A DNA stretch of 64,000 nucleotides from Lithospermum erythrorhizon (taxonomy: Eukaryota > Streptophyta > Magnoliopsida > Boraginales > Boraginaceae): NCBI GenBank assembly GCA_019722365.1, contig JADFUC010000949.1, positions 248,001 through 312,000 on the forward strand, read 5' to 3'. Shown piece by piece: positions 35,776 through 46,600 of this stretch. A program made the position numbers and the translations under genes. Below the pieces are notes generated by a model. It was not told the origin of the DNA and ran no database searches. It saw only the letters and a program-made list of their open reading frames with translations. The stretch's first letter is position 1, and each line of letters opens with the position of its first letter.

Positions 35776-36738
35776 ATGGATCAAAACAAAGCAGAGATAG
35801 CAAAAGATTTTCCCCCTTTCTTCCGTGTACACAAAAACGGCCTCATCGATAGATATATCCACACAGATTTCATCCCACCCTCCCAACATCCACAAACCTT
35901 AGTCCAATCAAAAGATGTAATAATCTCTCAACAAAACAAACTCTCAGCTAGAATTTACCTACCCAAATCAGCCTTCTCCAATAATCATACCAGAAAATTC
36001 CCCCTCTTGATCTACATTCATGGGGGTGCCTTCTCTGTTCAATCACCCTTCTCCTCTATATACCATACTTACCTCAACAATTTGGTGTCTGAATCCGAGG
36101 TCATCGCTGTTTCGGTTGATTATAGGTTGGCCCCTGAAAACCCACTTCCAGCTTGCTATGATGATGCTTGGTCTGTATTCAATTGGGTGTTTTCTCATTC
36201 TGGAAAAAAAATTCAAGATTTTCCAGGGCCTGGAAAGCCCGAAAAGCCCGAACCTTGGCTGAGTGATCATGTAGACTATACAAGAGTGTTTTTAGCTGGT
36301 GATAGTGCTGGAGCTAATATAGCCCATGATTTACTTGTTCGGGCTTCTTCTAAAAATTTGAAGCTTGAGGGTATGATATTAATTCATCCATTTTTTGGTA
36401 ATGGAAAAAAGGCTGATAAGCTTTGGGAGTATATTTATCCTGGAACAAGTGGAGTGCATGATCCTAGGTTGAATCCTGCAGCTCATGTTAATCTTCTTAA
36501 GAAGCTTGCATGCAAGAGGATTATGATTTGTGTAGCTGAGGAAGATGAATTGAGGAAGAGGGGGTGGTATTATTATGAATCAGTGAAGAGAAGTGGATGG
36601 AATGGTGAAGTGGAGATTGTGGAGACAAAAGGGGAATCTCATGTGTTTCATTTGTTGGATCCATGTTGTGAGAATGCTGGAATCTTCATGAAACAGGTCG
36701 CATCTTTCATCAACAAAATAGGATTCTCTGCTTTGTAA
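35776..36738 (+). CDS. Class I carboxylesterase (CXE, GID1-like fold)
   Basis: An intronless alpha/beta-hydrolase of 320 residues in the plant CXE family, soluble esterases acting on small ester substrates. The oxyanion motif HGGAF is present, as is the nucleophile elbow GDSAGAN with Ser177; Asp257 (in AEEDELRKRGW) and His289 (in GESHVFHLL) complete a triad. DYRLAPENPLPA and PGTSGVHDPRLNPAA are typical of the family. The intact triad argues for an enzyme rather than a GID1 gibberellin receptor, where the His is replaced. The start ATG follows an A-rich leader and gives a normal N-terminus. The two relatives at 36969-37700 and 40295-42239 lie on the other strand; this gene is the more distant member. 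Confidence 0.92.
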   Translation: MDQNKAEIAKDFPPFFRVHKNGLIDRYIHTDFIPPSQHPQTLVQSKDVIISQQNKLSARIYLPKSAFSNNHTRKFPLLIYIHGGAFSVQSPFSSIYHTYLNNLVSESEVIAVSVDYRLAPENPLPACYDDAWSVFNWVFSHSGKKIQDFPGPGKPEKPEPWLSDHVDYTRVFLAGDSAGANIAHDLLVRASSKNLKLEGMILIHPFFGNGKKADKLWEYIYPGTSGVHDPRLNPAAHVNLLKKLACKRIMICVAEEDELRKRGWYYYESVKRSGWNGEVEIVETKGESHVFHLLDPCCENAGIFMKQVASFINKIGFSAL

Positions 36739-36968
36739 TTTGTTTTGCATTGCATTTGTGGAAATATGCAATAAACTTTAGATTGTTAAAAGGCAATTGT
36801 TGCAGACGATAATTGGGCATGATTTTCCTTTTCTTTTACCTGTTATCATGATATCATTTTTGTTATTACACTTAATGGGTGTGTGTCCGGACTAAGGAAA
36901 AATTCACCCATAAAAAAACTTATGTCTGGGTGTATAACGTCCTTTATTACATGAAAAATAATTATCAT

Positions 36969-37700
36969 TTATTTGATGTCTATACCATAGTTTCTATGAT
37001 ATCCACAGGATAATACATGGAAATGCATATCATGATACTTATGTCTATCAATAACAACCGGCAGATGAAGCTCAGTATTAGCAGTAGTACCATTAACAAA
37101 AGAAACCATTTTCTCCATGAACAGTTGAGCATTTTCACTAGCAGGATTAAATATATGGAAATCTTGGCCTTCATGAAACTCAACTTCACCATTCCATCCA
37201 CTCTTTTTTATAGCCTCGTAATAAATCCAACCAGAATCCCTGAATTCGAATTCATCTTTTTCAACTACGGCGACAAGAATTTTGGTACATCCCAAGCTAG
37301 GTAATCTTGGATCAAGAGCAGGGTTAACCCTTACATCATCTACGCCTGACGACTCGGGGCAAGTGAATTTCCAGACATCATTCAAAACCAATGTTTCTTT
37401 GAGGTAGTTGTGATACAAAGCACAAAATGGTGAGCACAAGCAAAATGCCCTTCCATGGAAGTAAATCAGGAGGGGGAGTTTTTCGTCTTTCTTGATGTTG
37501 GTTGGTAGATATAATCTAGCCGAAACAGGTTTTTCAGGGGAAATTGTGACATCTTTGGATGCAACATTGTTAACTGAGTATGAGGTTGGTGGAACTATAT
37601 CAGTGCCAATAAGTCTCTCAACTTTCCCACTTTTGTATACTTTTATAAACGTCTCAAATTGAAAGACAACTTCAGCATCTATTGGTTCCATTAAATCCAT
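36969..37700 (-). pseudogene. Carboxylesterase copy with internal deletion of the active site
   Basis: It encodes 243 residues in one open frame starting MDLMEPIDAEVVFQFETF. The N-terminal part to FCALYHNYL is almost the same as the CXE gene at 40295-42239, down to long identical DNA runs. It then jumps to NDVWKFTCPESSGVDDVRVN, so about 85 family residues are missing, including DYRLAPE, the GDSAGAN nucleophile and the place of the relative's intron. HGGAF has become HGRAF, and the His region is altered (EGQDFHIF for GEAHVFHIF). The C-terminus runs on beyond the relative's. It cannot be an esterase. The frame is kept despite the losses, so a truncated product is possible but I treat it as a pseudogene. 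Confidence 0.85.
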
Positions 37701-37721
37701 TTTTATATGGATTGAAACCAA

Positions 37722-40294
37722 TTACAATGGGTGAAAAGAGAAAATGTTGATGTTTTTAGACAATCTGGAATCCTTTGTGGGGTTATATATTTACTTTACA
37801 TATGGAGGAAATTGTAATACCTGGGCAAGAGTGGCGATGTGATAAGATTCGGTATTGGCCCGATGTATAAGTTATTAATATCATCAAGACAGATCTTATT
37901 TTCAAAGTTCTCATTTCATAAAGCAGCCTTCTCAAAGATAAGCTGCTTAAGCCAATTTGAAAGAATTTCGAGATCACTATCGGTAAGCTTTCACGCGGCG
38001 TAATAAAAAGGTTGTGTGGTCGTCATGGAACTACCCACCAAATCTAATAACGCATTTTGACCCGCAGCCTGCATTTACATAACAAATAAAAATTACTGCC
38101 TACAGTACTGCTTAAAACATTGTCGATTCATTTAAAATTGTCAAAAAATAATAAATTATAGTGAATTGATTCAATCAAAATTATTATATTAAACAAAAAT
38201 ATAAACTAATATATTTATATTTATCAAATGTTACATCGTATAATGTATAAGTTTAAAATTTATACATCCAACTATCAAAATTAAATATTAATAGAGTAAT
38301 ATTTATATTGCTGGGCCAGCTAATGAATTTTCTTCTTTTTTGGCGAGTCACCTTGGTAAGTGGATGAACTGAGGGAAGTAATAATCCCCAAGTTTGCAAG
38401 TTGCAATTACCGGGAATTCATCTAGAAATCGCATGCGCTGTGGTCTGTATGGTATACCATCAACCATGGTTGTATAATTATTGAAAATATTACATATTTG
38501 GCAAGTTTTTCAATCCAATAGGGATCCAATTGTCATATAAGTGATATATTACCTATTACTAGCTAACGAGGTCCGTCAATTTGAAAATTAAATTGCTTCG
38601 CCTCCTCAAATTAGATATTTTTATTCATTTATATAATATTGGGCTTACTTCGATTTTCCTATATAAAATTTCTGATTCCGTCACTGCTCAAATGTGAATC
38701 AAAATTATGATGTTTATCTTAAAATAGGTTTTAAATGCTATATTTTGATGTAGTTTTTACAAAATTTAAACAAAATATACAAAAATATTTGAGTTTAAAA
38801 TTTAAAAAGTCAACGATTAAAATTTAAAGCTAAATAATTCTAAAATGTATGTATGAGTAATGTTGTTTCTCTATGTGAATTACATGTATAATAAAGCACC
38901 TAATTTGCACATGGTTCATTTTGAAGACTTTAATGCTAGTCCGGTTAATTCTTCATCAGTTTGTGGAGTGGCAGCAAATTGATCATGCTTTCAATTGTCA
39001 TTTGAGTCTAAATTCAAGAATTCCAATGCATGAGTACTTGGATTGTGGTTTGAATAATGAGTACACTATCACAATTGGATGTCATGATCTCAGCCGTTTA
39101 TAGAGTTATTAATTTATTAAATGTTAATTTAAATAGTTTGTTAATGTTGGGATAAAAAAATTACGATCCTGACTATAGTTTATCGAGTGTTAATCTAAGT
39201 AGTTTGTCAATGTTGGGATCAAATGTTAATTTAAGTAGTTTGTTAATGTACATGATCAGAGTATTATTTTAGAGAATTTATTCATTTAAAAATTGTTAAT
39301 TTCAAAACTATTATATATGTTAAAATATTTTTGAACGAAGATTATATATGAAAACCAAAAATGGATAGAAATTAATTGAAGGGTTTATGAATTAGTATAC
39401 TTTCAAAATACTTGCTCTCAATGTTAAACGTTGTATTTTAGCTTTCTTTGAGATTCTCTTTAAGATAGAGAATCCTATATGAATTTTGTGTGGTTCAACT
39501 AACAAGAACCAGGAGAGGCATGGGCAGGCTGTCAATGATTCAATATTTTATCTTTTAAGTCTTTACCAAAATATTTATACACTTGGATTGGTTAGAATTT
39601 AAGTCTTGCATCAAAATAGTTGATTGTTTATACCAAAGAATTATCAACTTTGTTGCCATATTCCAACTGTTTGAGTGGGATCTCAAACATTTGAATAGTT
39701 GAAACGGATCCAGTATGAGCCATAACATACCCGATAGAGTTCCTTAAGTATATCGATTCAAGTCCTCGAGATTGGCTGACAAGCTCGACTTCATGATTAA
39801 AATGCCTGCCGCCGTTGTTCAGGATAGGTACCTTAATGGCCACTGATTGACCATCGATCTAAAACGGAGGTAATTTGGCAATTGGTGCAAAACCAACATT
39901 TTGAGAATGTGGTTGTTGGGAATTGAGATTTTGGTGGTTAGTAGAGTAATTGTTAGTGGAAAATAATGCATTATGGAGGAATGATGTAGGATGAAAGTGC
40001 ATTAAGATAGGAACCGGCATTTACGAATTTGAAACTCAAAGGAACCACACTTGAATTCCTCTTCAATTCGCCAGTAGTGCATGCATTCTCCCTTTTTCAT
40101 TGTTTAAACGTGTTCAAAATTTTCAACACATTCATATTTAATTCACATCATTCAACATAATGTACAGACAGTAGTAACACATTTATTATGATGTTTAAAT
40201 ATGACTATTGTGCATGGTCCCATGCATTCCATCGATTACAATTATTTTCGTATTTTTCAACGTTAATTGAGAACGAATCTCCATAAGGAAAAGC
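37722..40294. other. Intergenic DNA within the carboxylesterase cluster
   Basis: No supported gene. At 39628-39843 (-) a short frame reads FNHEVELVSQ after a VAIK-like start, which faintly recalls the N-lobe of cysteine-rich receptor kinases; it is too short to call. A tandem repeat lies at about 39117-39250. Confidence 0.35.
39117..39250. repeat. Imperfect short tandem repeat (3 units)
   Basis: The unit GTTAATTTAAATAGTTTGTT plus AATG recurs three times with small changes (GTTAATCTAAGTAGTTTGTC, GTTAATTTAAGTAGTTTGTT), separated by about 60 and 40 bases. Confidence 0.6.
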
Positions 40295-42239
40295 CTAAGT
40301 ACTAGCTATAGTACCATTAATGAAACAGGCCATTTTCTCCATGAAAGGTTCAGCATTTTTACTAGCAGGATTAAATATATGGAAAACATGAGCTTCTCCA
40401 AAAGTCTCATGAAACAGAACTTCACCTTTCCATCCACTCTTTTTTATAGCCTCATAATAAATCCAACCAGCATCCCTGAATTCATCCTTTTCAGCTACAC
40501 AGACAAACATTTTGGTACATCCCAAGCTACCCAATCTTGGATCAATAGCAGGGTTAATCCTTAGATCTTCTTCACCAAACGATCCAGGACAAATGAATTT
40601 CCAGACTTCATTCAAAGATCCTTCTTCTCCTACAAAGTCTGGATGAATTACACAAGCTCCATTCAACTCAAGTCCTTCCAATTTTTCTATTCCTGCACCC
40701 AACATTATGTGAATGTTATTAGTTCATCTTACTCATTCAATGGCGGAACTAGGGGAGGCTTACGTGATAGTCCCTAGTGCTGTAAAATGGGTCCTTTTTA
40801 AGGTTCGATCGATTCGGCAAGGCTCGGCTCGAATACTTGATTCGAGCCCCATTCGATTCTAGCAGAACTCGTAGGCCTAACCTTAAAATTAGGTTGGGAA
40901 CGACCGAGCCGAATCTGTTCGGAATTATTCAAATGGTCCATTACTCATCATATATCACTTTTTGTTATTTAGTTATGTTTTGCGGATTGCGGAATGCACA
41001 TTTTGTCTTTAGTAATGTACTAATATTTTATGGAATATTGGAGTATGGACTGTAATGTTTAAGAAATTAATTTTTTTGCCCAAGAATGAGGATCGTAATA
41101 TTTAGTATTGTAATTTTGAACTGAAGTTGAACGGTTCAAAGAAATCGAACTGCCGAACCGAACCGAGTTTTAATCCGTTATCTCTAAAAAATAACTCGAA
41201 CCCGGAAATTTAACTATAAATCTTAGTATTCTATTTATTTCAACCTAACCGAGCCATACGTCAATATGGTCAGTTTCGAACTCCTAACCTATCATTATTC
41301 GGTAGGTTCGGCTCGACATAAACCTAATATTCCCCCTATTTGCTTGTTAAATAAATGTTTACTATAGAAAAATAAGATTTTATATATTTATCCCAAAAAT
41401 ATTTTTTCACTGGTTTTCTTGGTGTTCATTAATTCCTTCGTCATTCCTACACAAAAAGTTGGTTCCGCCATTCTGATATACTACTTCCTCTATTATTTAA
41501 TCATTTTTAATAATGAATGACTTTTGATTTTCTAAAAAGTACGTTTTTGAAAGTGATTAGACATAATATTTCAATTAAATTAAGACGAAGATAGTATGTA
41601 TATATGAAGCTCATAGCTCTGCTGCCCTCCAAAAAAAGTATCTACAGGATATTTTTAATAAGGATTGCTGCCCTCATAATTTCAGAAACATGCACTTTTA
41701 CCTGCACGCTGCGCAATGTTATGTGAAATATTAGCCCCAGCGCTATCACCACCAACAAATACTCTCCCAAAATCGACATGATCATTGAGCCAAGACTCAG
41801 GACCATGGCATGAGCTATGTGAAACCACCCACAAAAGTGCGTCCCAGGAATCTTCATAGGCTGCCGGAAGAGGATTTTCAGGGGCGAGGCGATAATCTAC
41901 TGAGACAGCAACGACGTTGGCTTTTGAGACCAGAGAGGTGAGGTAGTTGTGATACAAAGCACAAAATGGTGAGCACAAGCAAAATGCCCCTCCATGGAAG
42001 TAAATCAGGAGGGGGAGTTTTTCATCTTTCTTGATGTTGGTTGGTAGATATAGTCTTGCGGAGATATGTTTTTCAGGGGAAATTGTAACATCTTTGGATG
42101 AAACATTGTTTGGTGAGTTTAATGTTGCTGGAACTATATCAGTGCCAACAAATCTCTCAATTTTCCCACTTTTGTATACTTTGATAAATGGCTGATATTC
42201 AAAAATAACTTCATCGTATATTGTTTCAATTAAAGCCAT
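40295..42239 (-). CDS. Class I carboxylesterase (CXE), intact, one intron
   Basis: Two exons, 41702-42239 and 40295-40692, join at CGTGCAG/GTAAAA and TGCAG/GA in phase to give 311 residues. It starts MALIETIYDEVIFEYQPF. HGGAF and DYRLAPENPLPA are present, the nucleophile lies in GDSAGAN (Ser166), the Asp in AEKDEFRDAGW and the His in FGEAHVFHIFNPAS. It is the likely intact parent or sister of the deleted copy at 36969-37700, with near-identical DNA around the HGG region. The 1,009-bp intron contains repeat-like DNA rich in TTCGGCTCG and CCGAACCGAACCGAG words (about 40800-41340). This is an esterase by its triad; the substrate is unknown. Confidence 0.92.
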
Positions 42240-42649
42240 TCTAAGAAGGGATGAAATAATAGTTATACAAGGTGGGCAGATAAGGATGATGCTGTTTTTT
42301 GGCAATTGCAGGTAGTATATTTATAACTATATACTTAGAGGAGGAAATGAAGAGAAGTAAAACAAATAATATGGTAGCAGACCATTCCACTAAAGAATTT
42401 ATGTGTGCACGTTTTTCTTGGTTGAATGTAACGACCAAGAAACAAAATAATTCCAAGCCTGCAAATGCCATGAATTTATGTAGAAATTGCATTGTATGGG
42501 TGGTTGAAAAGGATAGATGTCCACTTTGAGACTTGGGTCTTTGGCAGAGCTGTTATACATACCAAAAACAGTAAAATGAACGACTATTTCACAGCTAAAA
42601 AACACTATTTTAGTTTTATAATAATAATATACTATAAGAGGGAACATCA
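42240..42649. other. Intergenic DNA, no gene seen
   Basis: Upstream region of the carboxylesterase gene. No conserved coding sequence. Confidence 0.3.
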
Positions 42650-43037
42650 AATTCTCCCATGCCTATCAGCCTTGGGTCGACCACATCCAATACATCCCTT
42701 GTTCCAAAGTGAAACTAACCCATTGTGTCAGATTTACAGCTGGTTTACTGGTGATAATTTCAAAAGAACAATGCCAAAGTTATAAATGTCAATATTATCC
42801 TTCAGTGCCAGCAATCCTTGCTGAAACATGAGTAACTGTTTTCGAAAGGTTTACACAAAACCAAAATCAGTCATTTTAGCTTTAAAAACACTATTTGGGT
42901 GTGTATTAAGAAAGTTTACAATAAACCAAAATCAGCTATTTTGGCTTTTAAAACACTATTTGGGTGTGTATATTATTGTTTACACAAACCAAAATCAGCT
43001 ATTTTGGCTTTAAAACACTATTTGGGTGTGTATATTA
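42650..43037 (-). pseudogene. Receptor-like kinase relic (activation loop onward)
   Basis: On the minus strand, scattered frames read KAKIADFG, then TVTHVSARIAGTEG, then NIDIYNFGIVLLKL, then QWVSFTLEQG, VVDPRLIGMGEFDVPS. In order these are kinase subdomains VII to XI of an LRR or malectin-type receptor kinase (activation loop, DxYSFG-type motif, EWVS...VVDPRL). The APEY segment is missing and frames are broken by stops and shifts. The DFG-encoding piece is present three times. The source gene is not in this window: the LRR protein at 54-58 kb has no kinase. Confidence 0.75.
42850..43037. repeat. Three-copy tandem repeat of about 64 bp
   Basis: Units start at 42850, 42915 and 42979, each beginning TTTACA and containing AACCAAAATCAG.TATTTT and CACTATTTGGGTGTGTAT. 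Read on the other strand, each unit carries the kinase words AKIADFG (AKMTDFG in unit 1). Confidence 0.9.
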
Positions 43038-43687
43038 GATCCTTGCCTTGGCGCTTCCACCTCTTTTTCGTTTTCATTTCGTTAATTATCAGAAATTGGT
43101 GATAAGATCCCATCTTATGCAAGTCACTACCCAAGTAGGAAATAAGTAGCCTTCAGCTTTACTAATCTTACTCTCTTCTACTCACTGTATACTAGTATTC
43201 TCTGCGACCTAGTTTCTTTATTTTTAGGATAAGTTTTCCTTGGTTCAGGTAATTTTACTTACATGTTGAAACTTCTTTAATAATGATGAATCCATACATC
43301 CTTAATAACTCGCCACCCATGCAAAAATCTAGTCAGATTCCAGATTTGAATCATCATACAATCACCAAAATGAACTTTTCCTATCCACCCAAATCAAAAG
43401 AACTAATATATATGTGTGCCGTAGCAACACCTCCATGATACAACAATCTTTCAATGACATAAAATTCTCCAAAGGCATTATTGAAATGTATCATTTATTT
43501 TACATGTACCAAATATGGGGTGAAACGGAAAGGTAATGAAATGGAACGGTATGGGAGAGCCGCTATCTTTCAATGTACCATTACTTATTGAAATTATATT
43601 TAAATAAGATGAAAAATGAGGTTAACTGCTACCTCCTTCATCATCATTAGTATGGACTCGCAAAACAACATCATCATTTGTATGTAA

Positions 43688-46600
43688 TCACAATTTTGGG
43701 ACATTTTTACAGAACGTTGGATCGATGCAGACAATTACCTGCAAGGTGTGTCAAATGATGCTACCATTATAACAGAACACAGGAAAATATGATTCCGGTC
43801 GTGAAACAAGAGGAGAAGCAGATGAAATAATGTTCATACCTTTCCAGTACTTTTACCAGAATGAAGATACTCGACAGCATCAGCAACAGAATGAAGGCCA
43901 TTAAATTTTTTAGGGTCTAAGGCAATCTGTGGTACATAGATAAAACAACCTTTAAATGAACCCTGAAAACACATTCTAGCTAACTATTACATAAGAATAC
44001 ACATGCCCTCCTGTACTTGAAAAGAACAACATAACTGTATGTTCTACTATCAAGTATTTCTCCTCCATGAAGTATATCGAACAGTTTGTTGATTCAAATA
44101 ATATGATAGTATTTGCTTGCTAAATGTGTAGTACACTATTTGTAAGTTGCGGATTTGAATAATTCAACACTATTTGTGTAGTGATTTGAAGCAGTATCCG
44201 GAAAAAACTACATCTCGCAGCATGATAATATAGATCAAGTAGTGGTATTTTTACCTTCAATCTTCCTGATGAGTAGAGTTCAAACAGCCTATCCAAATGT
44301 TGTTGCCATAGGTGAGCATATTGTACCAAGAAAAATCCAGTCTGGTTGGTAAATCACGAAATAAGTCGAGATCATAATTCCTTTGAAGTTTGTCTTCCAG
44401 TTGTATATATTAAAATCATACAGGAAATAAACAAAATCAAGTAATTTATTTCCTTTTCTTTGAAATACATAATCAATTTTTAAGCCATCTTATCATCTAC
44501 CCAGAGTATTTACTTTCATCGAACTAACATCAAGATCAAATTCAGAGGAAAAGAATATGCTTTTGCTCAGCAAAATCTATACTTATGACAGCACACAGCA
44601 GAAGTCTCAACTCTCATTGCACAATATAGATCTTCAACTGAACATATTTGACCAATCATAGTAGTCAAATAGACTTTGATGGCAGAGTTAGACACAGAAG
44701 CAAATGCGCTTTATAACACAATTTTATCAGAAGTTAATGCCTTAACTTAAATGTTGAAGTTCAATGCAGGACAGAAGACTACATAAATATCCTATGGGTG
44801 TTGTTAACAATGTCTACATACCACGGTCTGACTTTTCTCCAGAAGCTTTTCACATAGCCCAGTATAGTTCAAAGGTTTCCAGCCTTGCTCTCCTTGATAC
44901 TGAAAGCAGAAGCTCGATAATGAATTATAACAGACTTGTTAAATGAAGAAAATAAATTCTATTATAAAGCAGAAAGATAAATTAGTGTCACAAAATTGCA
45001 AACCTGAGAAATCATTCCAATGACCACAAGTCGCCCATAAATAGCCAATGCATTCAAGCATATATCAAACATCTTACCACCAACAGACTCATAGACAATG
45101 TCAACACCTTTAGGGAACTCCTTTTTTAAAACCTGAAATAGTGAACTACTTTCGTTAATCTGTCAGATAAAACATTATGAATAAGCACCTACAGCACACT
45201 ACATGCTAACAGAAACTCAGATGAACTGATTGTTCTGATAGACATACGGTTTTAATATCTTCTACTTTGTAGTCAATGACCCGATCGACTCCCAAGTCTC
45301 TCAAAAGGTTTGCCTTTTCTTTACCTCCACATGTTGCTACAACTTTATTCCCAGCTAATTTTGCAAGCTGCATTATGGAGAAAACATATTAGCTAGATGC
45401 AAGGGAACTTTTATATGTCGCAGATACATTGCATCTGTAAAGTGTAGATCATATAGTCCTGACCATCAGAACCCGCAGATAAATGAAGATATTTGAGTTA
45501 TATAAAATGATATCTTAGAAACTAATTGGGAGATGAGGGGGTGGGAGGCAACTAACTACACTTGCGTGCTATGAATAATATTTTCAGAAAAGATGTGCGA
45601 GCATTTGGTAAAATCTATTAATAGATGATAAAATATGGAAAACTGTCCAACGGTAACCTCTGCCTATACCTGGACAGCAAACTGTCCTGTCCCTCCAGCA
45701 GCAGCAGTTACAAGAACTACCTTTCCCGATTCCATTTGTGCAGCCTAAGAAATAAACAAGATGCATCTTGAAATTCAATCATGCCTAAAAATATACAAAT
45801 AAATCACATCAAAATACCCAATTTAGCAACACTGTAATATCCTAGAGATGGACTGGACTCCTATGAAGCCGGAGGGGGAAATAACCTTTTCTAAACCAAT
45901 CGATGCTGTAAGCCCTGATGTGAGCATCGCAATAATTTCTGGATCTGGACCAGGCACAGCAAGGATATGTTTTGACGGTACCTGTGTGATATACAGCAAC
46001 AATGAAATCCAAAGAACAGCAGTAACAGCACTGAATATATTGAAACCAAAACTCAGGAAAAGGTTGCCTACACTTGTGAATTGAGCATAACTTCCAAAGG
46101 TCATGATGGCAGCTGGACTTCCAACTTTCAAATGCTTGACCGACTCTCCAATTGCAGCAACAATTCCTACAGCCTATAACACGATAAGACCAATGAGCTG
46201 TCAGAATGAGATTATCTCATTATCTATCACTAGCAAAATCATACAGTATATAATATAATTTATACATTTCACGAATCATAATTTTTTTCTTCCACAGTTC
46301 ATTTTTTATCCTGTATTTATCCTCAAATCCAGAATGACAGTATCAACAACTGCGAATACTTAATACCTCAAAGCCAGCATCAAATGGAAGTCGAGAAGTA
46401 AGGTCAATCCCATTTCCTTTAAAGTAACTGCCAGAACTAAAGTTCACCTGTTTAGCAAAATCTCGGCTTCAATGCACATTCTGAATGACTGAAAAGTCGT
46501 GAAATATAAGTTTTGAAATGTATGCATGATTTCGTATCACTATGCATGTAGGTCAAACTGCCACAGATAGATCATTATTCAAGTGGTAAGAAATGCATAA

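Noticed and set aside
39628..39843. Short minus-strand frame resembling a receptor-kinase N-lobe (FNHEVELVSQ)
   Set aside because: Only about 25 residues look kinase-like, the similarity to cysteine-rich receptor kinases is vague, and nothing upstream or downstream continues it.
40800..41340. GC-patterned DNA in the carboxylesterase intron as a hAT element
   Set aside because: Words such as CTCGGCTCGAATACTTG look transposon-like, but no terminal inverted repeats or 8-bp duplication could be paired.
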